Source: Rhizophagus irregularis (taxonomy: Eukaryota > Glomeromycota > Glomeromycetes > Glomerales > Glomeraceae). From it: a stretch of 64,000 bases of DNA. Under the pieces are notes generated by a model, which saw nothing but the letters and a program-made list of their open reading frames with translations, had not been told where the DNA came from and did no database searches. The translations under genes were made by a program, and so were the position numbers. Position 1 is the stretch's first letter. Each line of letters starts with the position of its first letter. The stretch spans positions 2,914,001-2,978,000 of the forward strand of contig NC_089450.1 in NCBI RefSeq assembly GCF_026210795.1, read 5' to 3'. Positions 1 to 9,560 of the stretch are shown one piece after another.

Positions 1-700
1 ATGTTTGAGCATCGATTGAATGAAATAGAGACATCTTGTGGGACGCTTTCCTTGCAATTCGATCAAGCGAAACAACCAATTAGGAACATCCCCAAAGATG
101 AAAATAATAGACAGCTTAATGTAATTGCGAGAGGAATCTTTATTGTTCCGGACTTAGTGAATTTATGGAAACAAATTGGCTATTATGAGATTTGTAATGA
201 CGTTAATGACTTGATCATACAAGGAGCTTAGGAGCACTTCTCATTCTATTTCCACCAACTCCCGCATCCGATTGGTCTTGCCCATCCATTGAAATTGTAA
301 TTTCACGCCTTGCCTCTAGGTTTCTCATTGAAAGATAATGTTATAATAGATGCACTCCACATGTTTGAGCATCGATTAGACGAAATAGGAGACATCTTAT
401 GGGACGCTTTCCTTGCAATTCGATCGGGTGGAAATGTCTATTCACTCGCTCTTAAATTTTTCAGAGAAGCTTGTAAATCCGAAAGAAATTAAAGAAAGAT
501 GACCTACTAAATTTCCTTAAATCCAAATTTGATTATCATGAACAAGTTATAAAGCAAGTTGTTAAACAATATTTTATAGATAAAAAAAATGATCGGTATC
601 ACTTTAAGAAGAAAATTTTTAATACTATCACTAAAAGTTTATCACTAGTACGCTCTTATAGCAAGGAATCTGAATTACTTTGTAAGAGTCATAAGAAATA
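1..700 (+). pseudogene. Decayed gene of unknown family with an internal duplicated segment
   Basis: Protein-like sequence runs through this stretch in shifting frames. One block (about 85-230) reads like IPKDENNRQLNVIARG and LWKQIGYYEI and ends in QGA followed by TAG. A second (about 240-330) is open in another frame (FPPTPASDWSCPSIEIV). A third (310-492) holds KDNVIIDALHMFEHRLDEIG. A fourth (about 505-700) has an open stretch with NFLKSKFDYHEQ. About 68 bp at 1-69 recur at 361-430 with a 1-bp length difference, so the MFEHRL segment occurs twice and its first copy is frameshifted. The window cuts the 5' end. I do not recognise the family. It is clearly not intact, though an intact relative probably exists elsewhere. 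Confidence 0.5.
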
Positions 701-2640
701 ATATTAATGATAAAAGTAAAAATACCAATCGAAGAATTAAATAAATCTACACACCTGATTCCATAATCTCAATTTATGATGAAAAAATTCATTCTCGTAA
801 TTTTTGGAACGATCCTTTACATCCAACCTACACCTGTATTACATCAACTATATATACTCTATTATAGCTTTTAGTTTGTTTTCATCATTTTTTCTCGTCT
901 TTTTTTGTGTTTAATAGAAGATGGTATAGATAACTAGCAAGCGAGTCAGTAAATAAAAGTTGTTCTTAAAATTATAAGTTTGTTCTTAAAATTAACAAGT
1001 CTTTACGATAATTAACATAATTGCGAACCCTGAACCTCAAACCTGCACAAGCAGTCTTAAGACTATAAACCTTGCAAAAAATAACCATTCTCACACTTTC
1101 CTTCGAACGGCTGCAGTTGCAGTGGCATTTTTTTAACATAAAAATTACTTAAAGTTAGATATTGCAACAAGTACCAATAAACACAAACAATATAGAACTG
1201 CCGTACCAATTCATTAAAGCATATAGAATATATCTATGTTTTGGCTCAATTCCAAAAAGCATAATTTTCAATATTTTTATAGTTTTTAGAAAAAATTGAA
1301 AGATAAAAAAAATTAATAATAGATGTATATCGACATTACGTCATTACGTCATTACGTCATTTACTAGTAACACTATTCACCACACGTGATGTCCAAAAAA
1401 TTTATTGGCACATGATTAAGATACTAACCATACACAGAGACCATTCCTCACACGTGAAAATATTATGAACACGAAGAAAAATGAAAAATGAAAAGAGATA
1501 CGGAACCGTTTAGGAATCAACTATGTTGTTACCATAAGAAAATACGAAAAACATATTTGGGAAAAATAGGACTCCGAAGAAACGTTTTGTATGTTTTCAA
1601 CAAAATACAGGTTGGAATCGAATTACTCGCTTCCAATGAAACAAAATAATTATGGATGAGATCCTATTCCTAAGATCTGCACATGACGACTGCGGTTAAT
1701 AAATAAACATTTGAATCTACCTCTTTCACCTTGAGAAAAGTGAGAGAATAATTATGAACGGAAAGTTACGACTACCTCTATTTCCTCCGGGCTTTCGAAG
1801 CGACCTTTAGATAACTTACAGGGTACTGATTTACGGATCGTGAAGTCCGCTGCCGCTGTTATTGTAAAAAACTTCCTAGAAATTGCACTCGAAGTGAAAT
1901 GAAAGACCATTTTATTATCGATAATACCTTTTGTTCTTTGTTTTTTTGCTCGTCACGAGCCAAGACATCTTTTTAAGAACACCGTCAAGATCCGACAATA
2001 ATATGATGCTCACACAAAAAAACAATGAGTCAAGATTAAACTCAAAACACAACATTATCCTCAATATTCGCATCATGCGGTTTCACGTGTTCCAATACTA
2101 CGGCACCATTCTACAGATGACAGTATTTACGTGTGGCACTTTTAAAAGAGTGATATAAACCTCACTGTAAAATTAATGTAAACATTCAGCTAGTTCGAGT
2201 CTTTGATTAACGTTAGATTTTTTTTATTTTTATCGGTAAACGGTCGCGGCGGCCTTATTATAGTTTTTATATTTATATTTAATTCATATTTCACGACTTA
2301 CATGGAGTTTGTATTATTTATGAGTTTAACCAAGTTATGGATACAAAAATAAGTATCATTTATCCGAAATATTTAGAATTATTACAAAAAGAAACTAGTT
2401 TGATCATAATCTATTTTTTGGAATCTCTCTTCTATCCTATTAACATTTACTTCCAATCGCTTTTAGTGAAGTTATTTTGCGAAAATATTTCTTGATAAGG
2501 TAAAAAACTGATTCTCTTGTTGATTAATTCCAGAAAAGGTTGTTAAACGGAGTTAGCTGAATACGGTAGAGTGATTATCCAATTATAATGTAAGAAATTC
2601 ATTGTTTTTATGCGTACTTAAAAAAATTCGATCTTGAAAT
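701..2640. other. Gene-poor AT-rich stretch
   Basis: No convincing coding sequence is seen. A 75-codon open frame at 1931-2158 has an unstructured, composition-driven product. A very short open frame at 1754-1810 (MNGKLRLPLF start) sits in slightly more GC-rich sequence and could be a remnant. The rest is low-complexity A+T sequence apart from the 1335-1361 tandem repeat. Confidence 0.5.
1335..1361. repeat. Short tandem repeat, 8-bp unit ATTACGTC x3
   Basis: Three perfect head-to-tail copies of ATTACGTC followed by a partial unit. Each unit contains TTACGTCA-like, CRE/bZIP-type half-site sequence, but nothing nearby shows that it is used as a regulatory site. Confidence 0.8.
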
Positions 2641-2961
2641 CATCAAATTACCTTAGTAATATGTTCGCGTTACTACGTTTTTACTAACAAATCAAGTCTT
2701 ATCAGTAAGAGATGAACGCGCCAAAATGCAAGAAAAATAATAGCATGCAAACACCATTGGTCCGTTCTTTTAATCGTTTTAAAGATTTTAATAAAGATAA
2801 CTTCTCGTGCTACACAAGAATAGATGTATTTACAAGATATTTTCTTATAAAAACCTCTGAAATTTTTTTCTCTCGAAAAAAAATATAAAAACCTCTGAAA
2901 TTCTCCTCCCTCGAAAAAAATATTCATCATTTCCATCAATTCAATAACTTATAAAAAAACT
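2640..2961 (+). promoter_or_regulatory. Upstream region conserved between paralogous Asn/Gln-rich loci
   Basis: The stretch from ATCAAATTACCTTA to the start codon at 2962 recurs, with gaps, upstream of the pseudogene at 36.3 kb; GAACGCGCCAAAA and GTGCTACACAAGAAT are shared. The last 90 bp (TCTCGAAAAAA, ATTTCCAT, AATTCAATAA) recur upstream of the minus-strand paralogue at 7303. An imperfect duplication of AAAACCTCTGAAATT and TCGAAAAAA occurs at about 2850-2925. Conservation outside the coding region suggests promoter and 5' leader sequence, or simply recent duplication. Confidence 0.55.
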
Positions 2962-4284
2962 ATGGTCACTCATAATTCTTCAAATAATTTTGGTGATAAT
3001 GTCTACGAATCATCGCAAACAATTGTTGCTCAGACGTACGATACATATTTGCCTGCCATGCCTGTCACATATTGCAATAACGTTAATAACGCAATTTCTG
3101 ACCAACAACTCATGATGCCAAACACTATCTCTCCCAATCAGCAACCCAATGTCTCTTCGCCTAATCATAATCAGCGATATCAGCAGCCCAATGTCCCTTC
3201 ATCTGATTATGATGCTAACTATAGTAACGCCATTTCTAACTATAGCAATAACGTCACTACATCTCCTGATCAGCAAACCAATGTTTCTTCACCTAATCAT
3301 AATCAGCGATATCAGCAACCCAATGTCCCTTCATCTAGTAATTATGATGCTAACTATAGTAACGTCGTTTCTAACTATAACTATAGCAATAACGCCATTA
3401 TCTCTCCCGATCAGCAACCCGATGTTTCTTCACCTAATCTTAATCAGCGATATCAGCAACAAAATGTCGCTTCACCTAATCAACAGCTCACCATCTCTTC
3501 CGGTTGGCAACCCATGTCAAACAATAATGTCACTACATCTCCTGATCAGCAAACCAATGTTTCTTTGCCTAATCATAATCAGGGATATCAGCAACACAAT
3601 GTCGCTTCACCTAATCAACAGCAATATGATGCTATTAATAACGTCACCATCTCTTCCGGTCGGCAACCCATGTCAAGCAATAACGTCACTACATCTCCTG
3701 ATCAGCAAACCAATGTTTCTTCACCTAATCTTAATCAGCGATATCAGCAACACAATGTCGCTTCACCTAATCACCAACAGCAATATGATACTAACTATCA
3801 ACAATACATTTCTAACTATAGCAACTATAGCAATAACACCACTATCTCTCCCGGTCGGCAACCCATTATGTCAAACAATAACGCCACTACCTCTCTTGAT
3901 CAGCGAACCAATGTTTCTTCACCTAATCTTAATCAACAATATCAGCAACACAATGTCGCTTCACCTAATCATCAGCAGCAATACGATGCTAATCATCAAC
4001 AATATATTCATCAAACCGCCATTTCTAACAACACTGATTCTTTTATTCTTGGTCTTAATCACCATCACAATTATCAACAGCCCAGTGATAGTAATCATCA
4101 CAATTCAAACAATACTAATCACAATAATAATCAGGAATCTTCGTCTAATAATGATTCGCCCTCGCCTTCGCTTAACATTACCATTAATTCTCCTCAGACA
4201 AATTTATTCATTATATCTACTAATTCGGATATTCAGCAAGTTCTTTCTTTTTTGAATAATCCTTCTTCAAGATCTCAACGATAA
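2962..4284 (+). CDS. Asn/Gln-rich repetitive protein, 440 residues
   Basis: This is a single-exon open frame of 440 codons starting at ATG 2962 and ending TAA after RSQR. The product is dominated by N, Q, S, P and Y. From about residue 50 to 350 it is built of degenerate repeats of roughly 40 residues containing SPDQQTNVSSPNHNQRYQQ, NVPSSNYDANYSN and SNYSNN. Repeat-free ends are shared with the paralogue at 6743-7303: an N-terminal NNFGDNVYESS-like block and a C-terminal INSPQ...TNSDIQQVL block. No signal peptide or membrane segment is visible. The composition is prion-like or low-complexity, compatible with a phase-separating or scaffold protein, but no function can be assigned. Repeat number probably varies between copies by slippage. 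Confidence 0.8.
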   Translation: MVTHNSSNNFGDNVYESSQTIVAQTYDTYLPAMPVTYCNNVNNAISDQQLMMPNTISPNQQPNVSSPNHNQRYQQPNVPSSDYDANYSNAISNYSNNVTTSPDQQTNVSSPNHNQRYQQPNVPSSSNYDANYSNVVSNYNYSNNAIISPDQQPDVSSPNLNQRYQQQNVASPNQQLTISSGWQPMSNNNVTTSPDQQTNVSLPNHNQGYQQHNVASPNQQQYDAINNVTISSGRQPMSSNNVTTSPDQQTNVSSPNLNQRYQQHNVASPNHQQQYDTNYQQYISNYSNYSNNTTISPGRQPIMSNNNATTSLDQRTNVSSPNLNQQYQQHNVASPNHQQQYDANHQQYIHQTAISNNTDSFILGLNHHHNYQQPSDSNHHNSNNTNHNNNQESSSNNDSPSPSLNITINSPQTNLFIISTNSDIQQVLSFLNNPSSRSQR

Positions 4285-6742
4285 AATTTTGATTTATTAG
4301 TGGTATATAATAACTTTCGAATTTCATTCAATGTATAACCACGTAGTATCTCGTAGTATCAATTTCTTTATTTATTCTCATTTATTTCTTTATATTCTAA
4401 CATAATGAGTAGTTGCTACAGTAGAAATATTTAGTCCTATCGCAAAAAATAAACTGTATACCATTTTATCTTATTTCTTACATTATTTAAATAAAATATT
4501 ATTTTTTTTTAAAACTGTAAACCAGATTCATATGTAGTATTAGGCCGGCTAGGCTAACCCTTTTCAGGAGCATTATACATATAAATTTTATCTTCCATAT
4601 AAATTTGTATAAGTTCATTCTATACCGCCATACTAAGACTACCTAATTTGTAACGACCAACCAAGCCTATTATTTTTATTTTATATTATTAAAATAATAG
4701 TAAATTATAAGTCTTAAATAAAAATATATTTTAATATTCGAATTTTAAGTCGTTTAAAAAAACATATTCTATTGATTAGACGCTAATTGAATGATAAAAA
4801 TTTTTTTAAAGTAAACGAATCGATATAGAAATTTCAAAAAAAAAGTATTGTCAATTTACTTATTTGATTAATCAGGAAGATTGAAAAAAGAGAGATTTAT
4901 GGGCAATCAGTTCACAATATAAGCAGATTTGTAAGATGTTACAATGCAAATACGCCTCATAATAAAGAGGGGTTAATACATAACTCATAATAAAGGGAAG
5001 TTTGTAAAGAAACGCGTAAGTTTAGAAAATTTCAGTTTTCACAATACTGTAGTAGAAAAAATAATTACATTGATACACAAATAGACAGTACATGCATTAT
5101 TTATTAGAAAATTTTACATAAAATGCATTTACGCACTACTATACGATGCTTTAAAACTCTTTATCAGTTGTAACTTGTAACCGCGACTAAAATCCACTTT
5201 TTTCCTTAAGTAAACTTTCAGAGCAGGCTAAAAATACACTTATGATTTTCAAGTACTATTAGTCTTTGTTAAAAAAAAATGCTAAATCATGTGACTTTGT
5301 CCCGTTTCAAAATAAGTCAATTTTTACTTCCGTTGTTAAGTTTTTATATAAATACCAAGTAGATTGTAAGAATATCGTCAAGGAACTTAGAAATTAAAAT
5401 TCTCGCGAAAAAAATTCCTGTTCCCGTATATATTATGTTTACGACTTATTTATCATTTATCTGTACTACAGCCTTAAATTCATCATGAAATTTTTAATTT
5501 TGATCTTGTCTTCCATATGGATTAGTTCTGGAATTCTATATTTTAATCGAATTTTGTGCGAATATCATAAAAAACTATCACAAATTATTATTTCCTAATA
5601 TGCAAATTAAGTTTAATATTCCTAATTATTCATTTTTGCATTTTAAAGTGTATTCTTGACGATGAGAGATTCACTATTAGAATTATCTTGTATGGACGGG
5701 TAGAGTGCTTTTATTTTTCTCCATAATGTTATATTTTGTAATAAATATATAGTGTCAACAGTGTCATTAACTAGTACGTACTTATAGAGCCCAAACATTT
5801 TTAATTCTATCGCGCTTTTCAAAATTGTGCTACCCCCTATAATTACCATAAAAAAAAATTTTTTTTATAAAAATTCGTGATTATTTGTGATTACTAATAG
5901 CGGGAGTTTATTATAAAAACTGCAGTGTTCGATTATTTTGCAGCCTATTAGGTATAACAAGGGTGGATTGAAATATTGGTTATATAAATAGCACGTTAAT
6001 TATTTAAAAAATTAAATATTTTATATAAAAAAAACTGTTAAAATTAGGTATCATGGGCACGAGCTTATCATGGGTCCGATATTTTACCCCCTGTATAAAT
6101 ATAATTATAAAGTAAACCCTAGAATGGTTTCACATTATTTTAAACTTTAAAATAAAAAATTCTGTATATTAAAAAAATACCGACTTTTAAAAAAACAAAT
6201 TTTGTTAGGTAGGGACGTTAACAAATATTTACATAAAAAAAAAATTTTCAAATTATATCTTTTATTGACTTAAATAAAAATATACTATTATACATTATTA
6301 ATATAAACTTTTTCTAACAGATTTGAAAATTTTTATTTTGTTATTGCCTAATATAAAAATTTACAATGACATATAAACTATTGAATTGAAAAATAAAATA
6401 AATAATGAAAATAAGTTCCGTTAAAAAATGTGTCTTCATTGTTGATTATTTCTTTGTTCACCTGATTTGTTGGCGACTTAATTTGATTCTGTAATTTTTT
6501 TTTTTTTTTTTAGATTTTTATAAAAACTGTTTATCGAAATAGAGCTGGTTTTATTGTTAGTTAAGAGTAAAACATACACTATATCTTTTCATATATCTAA
6601 AAAAATTTCTTTATTCCATGAAAAAATTTTTCATTTATATTCCTCCATACCATTATGTTAAAATATAAAGAAATAAAGAAATAAATAAAAAAGAAATAAA
6701 TATTATCAAATGGGAAAAATCCTATTCATTGAACGTTAGAAT
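4285..6742. other. Intergenic region between tail-to-tail Asn/Gln-rich genes
   Basis: Both flanking genes share a 3' sequence with TTTATTTCTTTATAT and AACATAATG (about 4370-4410 and, reversed, 6640-6680). No gene is convincing inside. A 68-codon minus-strand open frame at 5643-5849 is isolated, without splice or promoter support. The remainder is AT-rich, with homopolymer runs near 5855 and 6496. Confidence 0.5.
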
Positions 6743-7303
6743 TTATTGTTGAAACCGAGCAAGAACTCGTTGAAGAATATCCGAATTAGTTGTAGGTATA
6801 ATAATAATAGTTGCCTGAGGAGAATTAATATTAATACCAAACGAATTAAGCAGAGGAAGAATATTTAATTGTGATGGGTTACTAGGTTGATTTTGATTGT
6901 TGTAAGATTGCGGTGGCGAAAAAACGTTATTGGATTGTTGATTGTTATGATGAGTGAAAGCGTCATGATTATTACTATTATTACTAGAAGAAAAGGTAAC
7001 GTTATTGTTTGTATCGACATTGGACATGTGTTGTTGATAGTTGTGGTATTGATTATGGTCAGAAGTAGTGGAAGGACTAGTAGCATTGTTGTTAGAAATG
7101 CCAGATTGCTGGATATGTTGAACATTATGTTGATAGTGATTAAACGAAGCGTGATCAGGAGGAATAGTGGCGTCATTGTTCTGATCAGAAATTACGTTAA
7201 CGTTATTGTTATACGTGACAGGCGTATATGTCGCTGCTGTTTGAGAATTGGATTCGTAAACATTGTTACTAAAACCACTTGGTAGAGAATTATTAATATT
7301 CAT
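6743..7303 (-). CDS. Asn/Gln-rich protein, 186 residues, paralogue of the 2962 gene
   Basis: This is a single-exon minus-strand gene. It begins MNINNSLPSGFSNNVYESNS, matching the N-terminus of the 440-residue protein, and ends with ININSPQATIII and TTNSDILQRVL, matching its C-terminus. The central part is N/Q/H/S-rich but lacks the long tandem repeats of the larger paralogue, so it is the repeat-poor short form. The leader immediately upstream (7304-7400) carries the same TCTCGAAAAAA and AATTCAATAA elements as the 2962 gene. Preservation of both ends and of the open frame argues for a functional gene. The role is unknown. Confidence 0.75.
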   Translation of the reverse strand: MNINNSLPSGFSNNVYESNSQTAATYTPVTYNNNVNVISDQNNDATIPPDHASFNHYQHNVQHIQQSGISNNNATSPSTTSDHNQYHNYQQHMSNVDTNNNVTFSSSNNSNNHDAFTHHNNQQSNNVFSPPQSYNNQNQPSNPSQLNILPLLNSFGININSPQATIIIIPTTNSDILQRVLARFQQ

Positions 7304-9490
7304 AGTTATTTTTTTTTTTGATAGATTATTGAATTAATGGAAATAAAGAATATTTTTTCGAGAGAAGAAAATTTCTAAAAAAAATCCTATTCTGTAACAC
7401 GAAAGACTATTTTTATTATTGAATTCTTTAAATGATTTAAAAAAATGGACTAATAATAATGTTTGCACATCTAGGCGTTTCTGTTTTTAGGTTCTAAAAG
7501 AATAGCTTAAAAAATTTTTTTGATAATATTGTTTCGTAATAATAGCAGTAATACACGTTTAAGTGTAAGTGTTTAAGATTCGTGTCTTTGAACGATTCAG
7601 AATTCAATTCGTTTAAATAAATTAATATTCATATGAGATTCAAATTAAGTGGGAAATCGACGTATTTGTATATTTTAATATCTTAATTTCATATTCAAGA
7701 TTTTGAAAATATTGTTGTATTTTAATAAATTAGGTAATTATTAATGGTTATAGCACAAAATTAAGAATCTTAATTTTTTTCAATAAAACCGGTAACGAAA
7801 ATACCTCTTTTTATAAAAAAAATTAAAGGAAGTACTCGGACCCGACTCAGGACAACAAATTGATGGGTTGAATTTTTTATCTAGCCTATTTTAGAACTAC
7901 TTCAATATGAAAAAGGAAATTTTCGGAATAATTGATGATTACTCCGTGATGATCATTTCCAAATCACAAGCTCTTTAGCGTAAAAAAGAGATAGAGGTGA
8001 TTAGATCATTTCTAAATTTATCTACTTTTTCGCTCAATTTGTAATTTGTCCTCCGACCTGCATATTTTCATCTTTTTGAGAATGCGCCATATGAACATGA
8101 AAAATGAATTCTATAAATAAAAAAAAAATGCATTATGCTTTATCGTTATGATTATGCATAATGCATAATGCATAATGCATATATGCTTCTCTAACATCAA
8201 AAGAATAAAAATTGCAATTTAGGCCTTCCTGTGCCACTTTCGTTGCATGTTTAGATTGTTTAGTTGAGTCATCAAATAATAGAAAAATTTAATTTTGCCG
8301 ATCACTTAGATGTAAAAAATTTTTCTTGGTAGATCGTAAGACAGGTATTGTGTAAATAAGTTCATTATAGATAGGTATAACAAAATCTTACAAAAATTTT
8401 TTCTAAATTTTTTTTTCTAATAATATAAACAATAAATCGGTATAAGGCAGATATTGTGTATAAGTAAAATTTCTGATCTATAATTAGAGTTCTGAATGGT
8501 TCAGGTCAGGTCAGGTCAGGTTATATCAGATTATCTGTTTGACCTGACCTGAAACTAAAAAAAAGTTTTATTTTATATAGTTTTATATAAATATCAAAAA
8601 AAAAGTCATATAATTACATACGTTTCTAATAGATCTAAGCAAAAAAGTAATTCTTTGAATTCAAAATATGTACATGTACAGTATATGGTCAGAAATTACA
8701 ATGTGAGTTACTGCGCAGATGCTAGATCTGGTATTCGATACTCGAATTTAAATCTGGATGGAACGAAGGAAACTGGATTTATCATATCTAGATAACCGAA
8801 GAAAACTCGAATAAAACTAGATATAAATCTGAAGGATTCGATATATTATAAGTTACTATAAAATAAATCGATCATATATAATTCATTATTTAAATTCTTT
8901 AGTTTATCCGCTATAAAACAATGGATTTATAAGTTATGTACACTTGTACAGTATAATAAAAATTCAATATAGTAAGTATAATAAAACGAAATCTGTTGTA
9001 CGAATGTACGAACTTGATCGGTTGATCTTGATCCGCAGATCAAATTTTTTTATTGGTTAATAAATAAAAATGTAAGGTTTTAGAAAGACGACTTACTTGT
9101 TTAAGTAAAAGATCATCAAACAAGTTTTTTTTTTAATATAAATTCCTTTCAGTTTTTCTGTTAAGATTTCCAAAAAAAAAAAAATTGATTTTATATGAAA
9201 AGACTTTGAAAAAAAAATTTATCCCCAGTTCGGAGTTCGGCTGCATATAATAAATTTATTCCGTATTTTTTTTTATTTCCGATAAGTGTGTCATATTCAC
9301 GGATAAAATTTTTAAAAATTTGCTGCGCTATGAGAAATTCTTTTTCTCGCAAAAATAATGAAATTATTCATTTCTTGTGAAATTTTATTTATTTATTATT
9401 ATAATAAACTTTTTAATTATTTAAAATAAATTTCATGTAAAAAAATCACTTGTATTTTTAGCTTTTAATTTCTAAAATATAAAAATTTTA
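7304..9490. other. Intergenic AT-rich region with simple repeats and TIR-like sequence
   Basis: The first 100 bp are the conserved leader of the 7303 gene. A heptamer repeat (GCATAAT x4) lies at about 8153-8180. At 8493-8555 GGTTCAGGTCAGGTCAGG is followed by GACCTGACCTGAAAC, a foldback resembling the ends of the ACCCG-type elements at 14.7 and 33.5 kb. No coding sequence is recognised. Confidence 0.5.
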
Positions 9491-9560
9491 CGTTTTTATC
9501 GTTCGTTTTTTTACAAATCACAATATTAATTACTTTATTAATACATCTCATAATACCATC

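Noticed and set aside
3149-4255. 368-codon open frame overlapping the 440-residue Asn/Gln-rich gene in another frame
   Set aside because: It follows from the repetitive codon pattern of the real gene: the repeats stay open in a second frame and give an S/L/I/T-rich product without independent support.
5643-5849. 68-codon minus-strand open frame
   Set aside because: No splice sites, paralogue, promoter or recognisable motif; at this AT content such frames arise by chance.
6865-7285. Two frames of 103 and 132 codons overlapping the 186-residue Asn/Gln-rich gene
   Set aside because: They are antisense or out-of-frame to a gene with clear paralogues at both ends.
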